A DNA stretch of 55,429 nucleotides from an uncultured Flavobacteriales bacterium (GTDB lineage: Bacteria > Bacteroidota > Bacteroidia > Palsa-965): contig CALJIF010000132.1 of assembly GCA_937974275.1 (NCBI GenBank), positions 1-55,429 on the forward strand. Reading direction: 5' to 3'. Both the position numbers and the translations under genes were made by a program. The notes below the pieces were generated by a model. That model had not been told where the DNA came from. It was given only the letters and a program-made list of their open reading frames with translations, and made no database searches. Positions 26,612 to 34,091 of this stretch are shown here, piece after piece; position 1 is the stretch's first letter, and every line of letters starts with the position of its first letter.

Positions 26612-27487
26612 TCATGCCGTTTGAATTACCAGATATTTGGAAATGCTCCAGAATGTTTCCGGCTGAATAATTTCTAATTGGATCGTTCCCTTCTCGGTTG
26701 GTACCAGGCGATAGGAATCGGACGGATGTGCCGTAATTAACTTGGCTTTTTTGGCATTAATAGGTACAACTTGCGTTTCCTGAATATTTACAGAAGTGAA
26801 TTTGTCGCGATTTAAATCGCCTTTGAGCACATACTTCTTTCCTGATAATAATGAACCTTCTTTGGCAAGAATGTTATTTTCTTGCAACTGTTTTTTTGTG
26901 CCACATGTATACCAAGCAGTATTTATGATGTTGCGTTGCCGGATCATTTCTTGTTGCAGCTCGGTTTTTTCTTGCTTCAGCAAATTGTTGGTCTGATACA
27001 ATTCACGTCCGGACTTTTCAAGATTCTGGTTTTCTGTTTTGGCCGCAACTAATTGTTCTTGCAGTACGTCAATTTCCTTTTGTGAATCTTTTATTTTTTT
27101 CTCGTAAGCCTTTGTGATGGCTCGCAATGAACTTACCTTTTGGTTAGAGGTGGATAAGGATTCTTCGAGCTGAACCAGTTTTTGTTGTTTCGCGTCAAGC
27201 ACGAACTTAATCATGGATATATTCCTTCGGATTTGTTCGTCCTTCGGAACGTTTTCATCCACATTGCTCTCCGGTCCCAAAACAATCATTCCTTGATTGT
27301 CTCGAATTTCATCCAGACTCGCATCTATGTCATTCAACAATTGAACATATTCGTTTAAGAGTGAGTCTTGACGAGCAAACTTCTGCTGTTGTTGCAATGC
27401 AAGTTCTTCTGAATTTTCTTGGTTACAGGAAACCAACATCAATGCGCCTGTAACAAGAATTCCTGTAATTTTTATTAGCGTATTCAT
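26612..27487 (-). CDS. Coiled-coil lipoprotein
   Basis: 291 residues. A lipoprotein signal with lipobox LMLVSC (Cys21) is followed by long heptad-rich helices (about 30-185, with QQQQKFARQDSLLNEY and KKIKDSQKEIDVLQEQL), then a compact beta-rich C-terminal domain (about 195-291; TCGTKKQLQENNIL, HPSDSYRLVPTEKG, FWSISKYLVIQ). The C-terminal part resembles a domain I have seen in Bacteroidota coiled-coil hypotheticals but cannot name. The gene lies immediately downstream of the NtrC-type regulator and behind a sigma-54-type promoter with an upstream palindrome, so I infer it is a direct target of that regulator. A cell-envelope stress or attachment function is possible but not shown. Confidence 0.72.
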   Translation of the reverse strand: MNTLIKITGILVTGALMLVSCNQENSEELALQQQQKFARQDSLLNEYVQLLNDIDASLDEIRDNQGMIVLGPESNVDENVPKDEQIRRNISMIKFVLDAKQQKLVQLEESLSTSNQKVSSLRAITKAYEKKIKDSQKEIDVLQEQLVAAKTENQNLEKSGRELYQTNNLLKQEKTELQQEMIRQRNIINTAWYTCGTKKQLQENNILAKEGSLLSGKKYVLKGDLNRDKFTSVNIQETQVVPINAKKAKLITAHPSDSYRLVPTEKGTIQLEIIQPETFWSISKYLVIQTA

Positions 27488-27516
27488 GACGAGTTGTTTT
27501 TGTTATACAACACATC

Positions 27517-27534
27517 ATGCCATTTTTATTCCAA
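27517..27534 (-). promoter_or_regulatory. Sigma-54-type promoter of the coiled-coil lipoprotein gene
   Basis: On the minus strand the sequence TTTGGAATAAAAATGGCATG has GG (27532-27531) and GC (27520-27519) separated by exactly 10 bp. The -24 half is TTGGAATA against TTGGCACG and the -12 half TGGCA against TTGCA. The expected start near 27507 leaves a leader of about 20 nt. No TAnnTTTG box is present between the regulator gene and this gene. The nearby palindrome at 27600-27630 is centred about 108 bp upstream of the start, a normal distance for a sigma-54 enhancer. Confidence 0.6.
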
Positions 27535-27599
27535 AGCTTTGGGAGTGTAGAAATGCCTTAAAATCAATGGAGTGGAATAATCGGAAAGTGTATTGCTTT

Positions 27600-27630
27600 T
27601 TCAAATTGAGAATCCGGTTCTCAATTTGAA
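27600..27630. promoter_or_regulatory. 31-bp palindrome, putative enhancer site of the NtrC-type regulator (copy 1)
   Basis: TTCAAATTGAGAA (27600-27612), five bases TCCGG, then TTCTCAATTTGAA (27618-27630): perfect 13-bp arms. It overlaps the last codons and the TGA of the regulator gene. It is not followed by a T-run on the minus strand, so it is not a typical terminator. A near-identical copy lies at 32738-32768. Confidence 0.7.
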
Positions 27631-28991
27631 TCATCAGCTTCCTTGAGCATGCGGTAAATAGTGGCTACACCAATGTCCAGTTTTTCGGCTACTTGCTTTA
27701 CATCGTTATTGTAACGTTGCAGGTAGTTTTTTACAATACGAATCGAATATTCACGAAGCGTGATCTCATCACCAATGATTTCAGCCAACGTATCTGTTGT
27801 AGACAGCTTGATATCATCTGCACTTATCTGTTCCGTGTTCGATAACACTGTGGCGAGTTCAACGATAGATTTGAGTTCTCGGATGTTTCCCGGAAATGAA
27901 TAGGCCGTTAATTTTTTCTCAGCTTCTTGCGATAACTGTTTGGTTTTTAATCCGTTTTCCTGACAAAAAGTAGCAATGAATTTGTTCGCCAGCAGCAGGA
28001 TATCTTTTCCTCTATCACGTAAAGGCGGTAATTCTATTGGTAATCCAACTAATCGGTAATACAGATCTTCACGAAATCGTCCTTGAGTAATTTCCTGTTG
28101 CAGGTTGCGATGCGTGGCAACAAGTATTCTACAATCAATCTTTATTTTTTTATTATCACCGATGCGCGTAATTTCTTTTTCCTGTAAAGCTCTCAATAGT
28201 TTGGCCTGAACAGCAATGTCCATTTCTCCGATTTCATCAAGAAATAATGTACCACCATTTGCTTCTTCAAATCTTCCGATGCGTCGTGTAGTAGCGCCTG
28301 TAAACGCACCTTTCTCATGACCGAACAATTCACTTTCAATAAGTTCGGAAGGAATGGCGGCAACATTAACAGCCACAAAAGGTTTTGTTGCGCGTTGTGA
28401 TCCGTAATGGATAGATTTTGCTACAACCTCTTTTCCTGTGCCCGTTTCTCCGGTAATAATAACATTAATTGTAGTCCCGGAAGCTTTATCAATCAGTTCT
28501 CGAACACGCTGCAATGCCGGACTTTTTCCGATCATCGCATCTTCACTACGCGTATTATATTTTTTACTGACTTCGCGGGTGAGTGATTGTACTTGTTGCT
28601 CGAGGGAGCGTTTTTTTAAGATGTGCCCGATTGTGTTGAGAAGTTTGTTGCGAATATCTTTTTCTTTCACCAAGTAGTCGTACACTCCTAGTCGAAAGAA
28701 TTCAACTACGGTCTGAATATCCTGTTGTTCTGATATTATTATAATTTCAGTTTCCGGTTTGATAGCCTTGATTTCTTTTAATAATTCCAGACCATTCATG
28801 TCGGGAAGTTGAAAGTCAATGGTAACAATATCAGGAGTTTGCGTTTTTAATGCGGATAAGAACTCTTTTGCGGCGAAGAAAGATTTTACCTGATAGTCGG
28901 GATTCGACTCAATACTGTGTACCAACAAGCGGTTGTACCATTCATTATCTTCAATGACATGAATTAGTATCGGATGACTTACCCTGCTCAT
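27621..28991 (-). CDS. NtrC-family sigma-54-dependent response regulator
   Basis: 456 residues in the standard order: receiver domain (about 8-125, phosphoacceptor Asp in IVTIDFQLP, switch Lys in YLVKEK), AAA+ activator domain (about 150-385, Walker A GETGTGKE, GAFTGA loop that contacts sigma-54, Walker B GGTLFLDEIGE, and the arginine-finger region REDLYYRL), and a Fis-type helix-turn-helix (VKQVAEKLDIGVATIYRML) at the C-terminus. All sigma-54 contact residues are present, so it should be an active enhancer-binding protein. It ends the phosphorelay operon, 9 bp after the Hpt gene. The gene's own 3' end carries the palindrome at 27600-27630. Confidence 0.95.
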   Translation of the reverse strand: MSRVSHPILIHVIEDNEWYNRLLVHSIESNPDYQVKSFFAAKEFLSALKTQTPDIVTIDFQLPDMNGLELLKEIKAIKPETEIIIISEQQDIQTVVEFFRLGVYDYLVKEKDIRNKLLNTIGHILKKRSLEQQVQSLTREVSKKYNTRSEDAMIGKSPALQRVRELIDKASGTTINVIITGETGTGKEVVAKSIHYGSQRATKPFVAVNVAAIPSELIESELFGHEKGAFTGATTRRIGRFEEANGGTLFLDEIGEMDIAVQAKLLRALQEKEITRIGDNKKIKIDCRILVATHRNLQQEITQGRFREDLYYRLVGLPIELPPLRDRGKDILLLANKFIATFCQENGLKTKQLSQEAEKKLTAYSFPGNIRELKSIVELATVLSNTEQISADDIKLSTTDTLAEIIGDEITLREYSIRIVKNYLQRYNNDVKQVAEKLDIGVATIYRMLKEADDSN

Positions 28992-29000
28992 AACTTGCGT

Positions 29001-29363
29001 TTATTTCGCAATGTTCCAATCCGACGAAAGCTCGTGAATTAATTGATCACATTGCTGTTGTGTTTGCTGCAACAAAGGTACAACGTCATTCGGATTTACA
29101 GTTGGTTGTACGCACAAATCTTCCAAACGTTTAAGACTCGCTGATAACTTCTCTGCACCAAGGTGATTTACAGGGCCACGCATTTTGTGGGATAAACTTG
29201 CCGCTAATGAGAAATTACGTTTTTCAACGGCAGTTGTTAAACCTTGTAGCGATGTATTCGTATTTCGAATAAAAAGTTCAAGCATCTCCCGAAGGAAAGC
29301 CTTATCGCCATCACCAATAAGCTGAACGGCGACCGGATCATACGATTTGAGGACGTTACTCAT
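29001..29363 (-). CDS. Histidine phosphotransfer (Hpt) protein
   Basis: 120 residues, all helical, with the Hpt motif SHKMRGPVNHLGA; the phosphorylated residue is predicted to be His59. Stand-alone Hpt proteins carry phosphate from the receiver of a hybrid kinase to a downstream response regulator. The start codon overlaps the stop of the hybrid kinase (ATGA, 29360-29363) and the NtrC-type regulator starts 9 bp after its stop, so the three gene products fit a His-Asp-His-Asp relay: kinase, its C-terminal receiver, this protein, then the regulator. Confidence 0.9.
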   Translation of the reverse strand: MSNVLKSYDPVAVQLIGDGDKAFLREMLELFIRNTNTSLQGLTTAVEKRNFSLAASLSHKMRGPVNHLGAEKLSASLKRLEDLCVQPTVNPNDVVPLLQQTQQQCDQLIHELSSDWNIAK

Positions 29364-31444
29364 AACTTTTTATTTAAAGTTGTTCGTATTGTGTCAATCA
29401 AAGCAGGTTCTGTAAACGGTTTCGGTAACATCGCATTCATGCCCGCCTTCATGCAACGTTCCGTTTTTTCGGATTCTAAACCTGCTGTAAGACCAATGAT
29501 GACAACATCCTTTATTTGAGCGTTATCGGATTGTCTTGCCAACTCTGTTACTTCAATTCCGGTCAGTTCCGGCATGCGCACATCCATTAAGACAACATCG
29601 TATTTGGTTGATTGAATTTTTTCCCATGCTTCTCGTCCATTTTCGGCTTCATCAGGGGTATTCCCGTATTTGCGAAGTAAACGTTGTAAAAGTTTCCTGT
29701 TAAATAATTCGTCATCCGCGATAAGAACACGAAGATGTTGTAAAGAGAAATTATTAGTGTCGTGATTAGTGGCTTTAATTGTACTGTTTTCCGATTTTTC
29801 AACTTCCCGGAACGGTAAAATTAAAGTTACTGTTGTGCCTTTCCCGGCTTCACTTTGTAATACAATAGTTCCACCTTGCAATTCCATTAGTTGTCGAGTG
29901 ATGTGTAATCCTAAGCCTGCTCCGGATCCACTAAGTTTTTCACTAGCTTGTTCAAATCTGTTGAACATGGATGCCAGTTTGTCTTGCGGAATTCCGCTGC
30001 CCGTATCTTTTACTTGTATACGAAGCGCCTCGTCTTTTCGCTCAACATTAACATGAATACTGCCCGCTGAAGTGTATTTAACAGCGTTTCCAATAATATT
30101 TATAAGAGATTGTTTTAATCGTAGTTCGTCTCCAAAAATAACTTCCGGAATGTCATCGGTGAATGATTCAGTTATTCGAATTTGTTTTAAGCCGGCCTGT
30201 ATGCGTAGCATTGCGATTACCTCCTCTATACTTTTTCTTGGTGAATAGTTAGAAGGATTTAACTTGAGCTTACCTGCCTCCAGACGGGAATTATCTAGTA
30301 TGTCGTGAATTACTTTAACCAAATGTTCTGACGACTGCTTGATAATATTCATCTGTTCCAGTTGTTCCGCGGAAAGTTTTGTGTCCAGTAGTTGGTCGGC
30401 AAATCCAATGATCGCGTTGAGCGGCGTACGCATTTCGTGGCTGATATTAGCCATGAGGTTTTGTTTACTGTCTGCTAGCTGAAGCGCTTTTTGTTTTTCA
30501 AGTTTGAGGTAGTTCCGTTGGCGCTCGTTGATAAAAAAGTAGCGGATAATCGTCACGCTTCCCGCCAACAACAGCAGCACAATTGTAATACTGAACGACA
30601 GATTGATGGCACGAGCATCTGCTGCTACAATACCGGCTTCTATATTCGAAGTATGTATTTTACGCTGTTCGATACGTTCTATTTCATCGATAATGGACTG
30701 AATCTTTTGGGAAATTTTAATTCCTGATTCTGTTAATTCGAACTCTTGCTGCTTTATTTGTTTTAATTTATCTTTTTGTACAACGCGGACTTTTTGTACT
30801 TCATCTTTGATTTTGGCTTGCGCTTTATCTATGCTGGCAACTTTTCTGTATTCCCGGATAGAGTCACCCTCATGCTCTGATTCCTTTTCCGGTTTACTGA
30901 ATAAGCGACTGAGGAAATTTTTTTTCTCGGATTTCGATTCTTTAGTCGCCGGTGCAGTGGTTACGGGAATGAGGAAGGAGTCAATTTTTATTTTTTCGGC
31001 AGTCACTGCAATGGAATGCAGTTCGTCGGTAACCTGCTCGTTATTTTCTAAATAGATCAGTGTATTCAGCACCGACAATTGTTTTTGGAAATAAGAAATT
31101 AAACTATCGGTTAACGCGGTTTGATTGGAAGTTGACCAAACTATGGTGTCCAATCTATCTATTTTCGGCGCAACATCATAAACCGTAGTAAAATAATCTG
31201 ATAAGTAGTTTCCCCGACGAGTAAGGTAGAAGGACTTCGCGGCACGTTCTGCGTTAATCAGATCCGTATGAATTTCCTGTTCAAGTGTAATTCCGGGAAC
31301 CGTTTGATAGGGCACGTCAACACGACGGATTACTGCATTCATTTTGTTGTAATTGACGGATCCAACAATGACTACAATAATTTGAATTATAAATAACAGC
31401 AACACCAGCAATCGCTCGAACCAAACTTGTTTCATAATCCTCAA
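29360..31444 (-). CDS. Hybrid sensor histidine kinase
   Basis: 694 residues. TM1 (about 11-31), an extracytoplasmic sensor of about 245 residues resembling CHASE3 (helical, VPYQTVPGITLEQEIHTDLINAERAAKSF in parts), with a charged low-complexity insertion near 175-205, TM2 (about 281-303), HisKA with ISHEMRTPLNAI (His336), HATPase_c with DTGSGIPQ and GAGLGLHI, and a C-terminal receiver whose phosphoacceptor is Asp621 (VVLMDVRMP). It lacks a built-in Hpt domain, which is instead encoded by the next gene with a 4-bp overlap. The signal is unknown. The kinase follows the free receiver gene by 25 bp. Confidence 0.93.
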   Translation of the reverse strand: MRIMKQVWFERLLVLLLFIIQIIVVIVGSVNYNKMNAVIRRVDVPYQTVPGITLEQEIHTDLINAERAAKSFYLTRRGNYLSDYFTTVYDVAPKIDRLDTIVWSTSNQTALTDSLISYFQKQLSVLNTLIYLENNEQVTDELHSIAVTAEKIKIDSFLIPVTTAPATKESKSEKKNFLSRLFSKPEKESEHEGDSIREYRKVASIDKAQAKIKDEVQKVRVVQKDKLKQIKQQEFELTESGIKISQKIQSIIDEIERIEQRKIHTSNIEAGIVAADARAINLSFSITIVLLLLAGSVTIIRYFFINERQRNYLKLEKQKALQLADSKQNLMANISHEMRTPLNAIIGFADQLLDTKLSAEQLEQMNIIKQSSEHLVKVIHDILDNSRLEAGKLKLNPSNYSPRKSIEEVIAMLRIQAGLKQIRITESFTDDIPEVIFGDELRLKQSLINIIGNAVKYTSAGSIHVNVERKDEALRIQVKDTGSGIPQDKLASMFNRFEQASEKLSGSGAGLGLHITRQLMELQGGTIVLQSEAGKGTTVTLILPFREVEKSENSTIKATNHDTNNFSLQHLRVLIADDELFNRKLLQRLLRKYGNTPDEAENGREAWEKIQSTKYDVVLMDVRMPELTGIEVTELARQSDNAQIKDVVIIGLTAGLESEKTERCMKAGMNAMLPKPFTEPALIDTIRTTLNKKL

Positions 31445-31469
31445 TTATACTTATAAGTTAACACTTTTA

Positions 31470-31892
31470 TTATTTTGGTTGGCGATTTTCTATGAAATTT
31501 TCTACTGCGTAACAGATATTGATAATTCCAACTTTGTCTTTCGCTATAAATAAATCGGCTCCTTTAAGTATTGTCAGCAAGGAACTATTGATTGTGGTGT
31601 GTGATGAAATGATGATGACCTTACAATCGGCACATTTTTCTTTTAGCTTTTCTAAAACGCGAATTCCATTGTATTCGTTATTGATCAGGTAATCTATTAT
31701 GGCAATATCTGTATCGGGTCGCAGGTTGTTTAGGAAGTCAACAGGACTTGTAAACGGGGTAATTTCGAACTTCATCGGAGGAAGCAGGGAATTTCCATTC
31801 AGGTGATGTGTCAATCGCGAATTAAGAAACAAACAATACGTTTCGTTATCATCCAGAATCGTTATTCGGACAGTACCTTTCTTTTTATTCAT
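31470..31892 (-). CDS. Single-domain response regulator (receiver only)
   Basis: 140 residues consisting of a receiver domain with no output. The acidic pair is in ITILDDNE, the phosphoacceptor is Asp in IAIIDYLI, and the switch residues are present (IISSHTT and a Lys in FIAKDK). Such proteins act as phosphate sinks, connectors or allosteric partners. Its position between the membrane-anchored receiver (29-bp gap) and the hybrid kinase (25-bp gap) makes it part of the relay. The domain is slightly divergent: an insert-rich region at residues 30-50 precedes the phosphoacceptor strand. Confidence 0.85.
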   Translation of the reverse strand: MNKKKGTVRITILDDNETYCLFLNSRLTHHLNGNSLLPPMKFEITPFTSPVDFLNNLRPDTDIAIIDYLINNEYNGIRVLEKLKEKCADCKVIIISSHTTINSSLLTILKGADLFIAKDKVGIINICYAVENFIENRQPK

Positions 31893-31921
31893 AACTATGC
31901 ATTTTATGGAACTTCGTACAT

Positions 31922-32545
31922 CTATTTCCTAAATAAATCGTGTTTTCTCTTCAGTCGTAGATCACGGATCACTTGCGGAATTCCTGCGAAGTACAAGGTG
32001 CCAAACACCAATAAAAATCCAAGTAATACAGAAGGCAACATATCAGGCTTTGTGGAGCTTACCACAATAACTGTAATGACGAACATCGCTGTAATTCCAA
32101 CGCCAACCAGGTTAATTTGACGTTCCAGCGATTTACTGTGTAGTTTTTCACGTTCAAGTTTAATTCGCTTTGTCAGCAAGTACATAAACTGTCGCGAACT
32201 GCGCGTGCTATCACTATGAATAAAGTCAGCAGCTCCGTGTTTGATGAGGCGAACTGCAAGCGCTATGCTATTTCTGGAAGAATACATAAGAACAGGCAGT
32301 TGAGGTTTTCGTTCTTTTAAATAAATCAACAACTGTTCTCCGTTCAATCCTGTTTCTCCCGGCGCAGATAATTGGTAATCGGACAGGACGAATTTGGGTT
32401 CTCGGTACAGATTCCGAAGAACGTCCGTCGCGCTACTAAATATCAATACTTCACACGGAAACGACTGTTCCAGATTTCGTTTGATTTGCTTGGCGGTAAA
32501 TTCGTTATCATCAACAACGAACACCATTGGTTTTAATGTTTTCAT
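31922..32545 (-). CDS. Receiver domain with two C-terminal membrane helices
   Basis: 207 residues. Residues 1-125 form a receiver: VFVVDDNE (acidic pair), VLSDYQLS (phosphoacceptor Asp) and LMYSSRNSIALAVRLIKHGAADFI at the alpha4-beta5 end. The position of the conserved switch lysine reads HSDSTR, so it seems missing. A basic helix (KRIKLEREKLHSKSLERQ) then leads to two TM helices (about 145-165 and 170-190) and a basic tail. A receiver held at the membrane by its own C-terminal hairpin is unusual; most receivers are soluble. It is the first gene of the relay operon. It may localise the relay or respond to the kinase without a DNA output. Confidence 0.82.
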   Translation of the reverse strand: MKTLKPMVFVVDDNEFTAKQIKRNLEQSFPCEVLIFSSATDVLRNLYREPKFVLSDYQLSAPGETGLNGEQLLIYLKERKPQLPVLMYSSRNSIALAVRLIKHGAADFIHSDSTRSSRQFMYLLTKRIKLEREKLHSKSLERQINLVGVGITAMFVITVIVVSSTKPDMLPSVLLGFLLVFGTLYFAGIPQVIRDLRLKRKHDLFRK

Positions 32546-32737
32546 AGCCCGACATTTATTTTTATGTGTTACTTACAATAAGTGCTAACCTTATGTGGTT
32601 CGCATCATTTATATGCATTTATAGAGTTGAATTGAAAATGTGATGCCAAAAAGGAAACATGCTACTTTAATACGATAAGCATCACGAAATCAATTGTTTC
32701 CCTTACGGATGATTTGCCGCAAATGATTAGTGATAGT

Positions 32738-32768
32738 TTCAAAATGAGAACGGTATTCTCAATTTGAA
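32738..32768. promoter_or_regulatory. 31-bp palindrome, copy 2
   Basis: TTCAAAATGAGAA (32738-32750), CGGTA, TTCTCAATTTGAA (32756-32768). It differs from copy 1 by one base in the left arm and by the five-base centre. The centre is about 208 bp upstream of the relay operon's first ATG and 284 bp upstream of the DUF4382 ATG, consistent with an enhancer acting in either direction. Confidence 0.7.
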
Positions 32769-32891
32769 TTAATGGATAGTAAGCGCGATTACTATTAAGT
32801 CTGTTTTATTAACGTCGGATGTTGTGATTATCTCGATGAATTCGCTTCATGTTTGCTTGAGATAGAATGAGTGCAAGATTGATGTGGGAAT

Positions 32892-32922
32892 ATCATTTTG
32901 ATTGTCCAATTCTCATATTGAT
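32892..32922. promoter_or_regulatory. Degenerate third copy of the palindrome
   Basis: The right arm TTCTCATATTGAT (32910-32922) agrees with the consensus arm at 10 of 13 positions; the left arm ATCATTTTGATTG (32892-32904) agrees at about 7 or 8. The five-base centre is TCCAA. It may be a weaker site. Confidence 0.4.
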
Positions 32923-32979
32923 TAAAAACGGCAGATTACAAAAATTTATAAGTTATCCAATATGAGGCAGTTGCGATTT

Positions 32980-32996
32980 CGGTACAGAACTTGGCA
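32980..32996 (+). promoter_or_regulatory. Near-sigma-54 promoter for the DUF4382 gene (spacing one base too long)
   Basis: CGGTACAGAACTTGGCA has a recognisable -24 half and the same TGGCA -12 half as the other two candidates, but GG and GC are 11 bp apart instead of 10. Expected start near 33007. Sigma-54 tolerates spacing changes poorly, so this is a weak call. Confidence 0.3.
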
Positions 32997-33036
32997 TAGG
33001 TGATCAGAACTGATTCGATAATAAAAACAGATTACC

Positions 33037-33564
33037 ATGAAAGCATTAGTATTAGGTTCAACGGTTTTGTCGATAACGATTGCAGTTGCACTCAGTTTTA
33101 CAGGTTGTAACCGTGAAACGCCGACAGGAATGATGACCATTAAACTAACCGATGCACCGGCTAATTATTTGCAGGTTAATATTGATATAACCGGACTTCA
33201 GGTGCACACAGAAACACATGGTTGGGTTTCGGTTCCGATAGAGGCAGGCGTCTATGATTTATTAACGCTTCAAAATGATGTAACCGCGGTGTTGGCTGAT
33301 TCCGCTTTTTTGCCTGCGGGTAGAGTACAACAAATGCGTTTGTTATTAGGACCGAACAGCTCCTTACTTACTACTACAGGCTTATATTCTTTAGTTGTTC
33401 CCAGCGGATCGGAGACCGGGTTGAAAGTAAATATTAATAAAGAGTTACAGCCGAACAGTGTAGTGCAGGTGGTGCTTGATTTTGATGCAACAGCATCGGT
33501 AGTAGAGACCGGGAATGGAGGATATGTGTTGAAGCCGGTGATAAAACTGAAATCGATAAACTAA
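33037..33564 (+). CDS. DUF4382 lipoprotein
   Basis: 175 residues with a lipoprotein signal (lipobox LSFTGC, Cys near 24) followed by a DUF4382 domain: MMTIKLTDAPANYLQVNIDI at the start, then GWVSVPIEAGVYDLLTLQN, LPAGRVQQMRLLLG and a final VLKPVIKLK strand. DUF4382 domains are beta-sandwich proteins of unknown function, exported or surface-attached in Bacteroidota and marine bacteria. The gene is transcribed away from the phosphorelay operon and shares its palindrome-containing upstream region, so it is a candidate target. The next small lipoprotein gene follows after 11 bp. Confidence 0.9.
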   Translation: MKALVLGSTVLSITIAVALSFTGCNRETPTGMMTIKLTDAPANYLQVNIDITGLQVHTETHGWVSVPIEAGVYDLLTLQNDVTAVLADSAFLPAGRVQQMRLLLGPNSSLLTTTGLYSLVVPSGSETGLKVNINKELQPNSVVQVVLDFDATASVVETGNGGYVLKPVIKLKSIN

Positions 33565-33575
33565 AACGTAAACCC

Positions 33576-33788
33576 ATGAAAACTATATGCGCAACGTTGA
33601 TTCTTGCCGTGACACTGCTTAGCAGCAGCTGTGCTGTGGTCGCGGTAAGAACAACACCGGCAGGACCTCCGGGATGGACGAAAAACAGAAATAATCCACA
33701 TCATCCGAATACGACAAATCCAGGCCATACTAAGGCTAAACCGCCCGGAAAGGCGAAAAATAAGGCTCCCGGTCATCGGCTACGATGA
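33576..33788 (+). CDS. Small basic lipoprotein
   Basis: 70 residues. The lipoprotein signal MKTICATLILAVTLLSSSC ends in a lipobox LSSSC; the mature part of about 50 residues is Pro/Gly/Asn/Lys-rich (PPGWTKNR, NPGHTKAKPPGKAKNK) and probably unfolded. Tiny lipoproteins with PPGKAK-type tails are common in Bacteroidota and are sometimes annotated, without basis, as quinol oxidase subunits. It forms an operon with the DUF4382 gene and is followed by a strong terminator. The strong positive charge might bind LPS, nucleic acid or acidic glycan; that is speculation. Confidence 0.75.
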   Translation: MKTICATLILAVTLLSSSCAVVAVRTTPAGPPGWTKNRNNPHHPNTTNPGHTKAKPPGKAKNKAPGHRLR

Positions 33789-33876
33789 AGTGAATCAATC
33801 TGAACAATAGACAATAGGGGTTAAGTTGTTCGCAAAGGTTGATTTTTACCGGGAGCCCCCTCCGGGCTTATTGAGG

Positions 33877-33918
33877 ATTCAGGTTGTTTGATAGTGCACA
33901 AACAACCTGAATTTTTTT
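33877..33918 (+). terminator. Strong intrinsic terminator of the DUF4382 operon
   Basis: ATTCAGGTTGTTTG (33877-33890) and CAAACAACCTGAAT (33899-33912) form a perfect 14-bp stem with an 8-base loop, followed by a run of Ts. Confidence 0.92.
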
Positions 33919-34013
33919 GGGGTGTGGAAATTGGACATTAACAGAGAAGTTCTGTACAATTAGTAATGCATGACGTTATACGTAGGTACTTCTCGCTTTT
34001 ATTTTTATTCAAG

Positions 34014-34040
34014 CAAAAAAAGCGAGAACCATTTCGCTTT
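34014..34040 (-). terminator. Terminator of the secreted hypothetical gene (minus strand)
   Basis: On the minus strand AAAGCGA (34040-34034) pairs with TCGCTTT (34025-34019) around eight bases and is followed by a T-run. An overlapping 11-bp inverted repeat (33990-34000 with 34018-34028) offers an alternative fold. The whole stretch 33789-34091 holds these hairpins and no gene. Confidence 0.7.
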
Positions 34041-34091
34041 CGCTTGTGATCGGATTTCAGGAGGTGAAACCGGATATCCACAAAATCTAGA

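Larger units (their letters stand above)
32546..33036. other. 491-bp divergent regulatory region between the relay operon and the DUF4382 operon
   Basis: No plausible coding sequence is seen. The region holds two copies of the palindrome (32738-32768, and a degenerate one at 32892-32922), a near-sigma-54 sequence facing the relay operon (minus strand, TGGCATCACATTTTCA at 32648-32633, whose -12 half has TC for GC) and another facing the DUF4382 gene (32980-32996). No exact TAnnTTTG box was found in either direction. Confidence 0.6.

Noticed and set aside
32633..32648. Sigma-54 promoter for the relay operon, TGGCATCACATTTTCA
   Set aside because: The -12 half has TC in place of the nearly invariant GC. 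Kept only as a note in the intergenic entry.
33849..33868. GC-rich hairpin GCCC-CCTCC-GGGC downstream of the small lipoprotein
   Set aside because: Short stem without a T-run; the real terminator is the 14-bp stem at 33877-33912.
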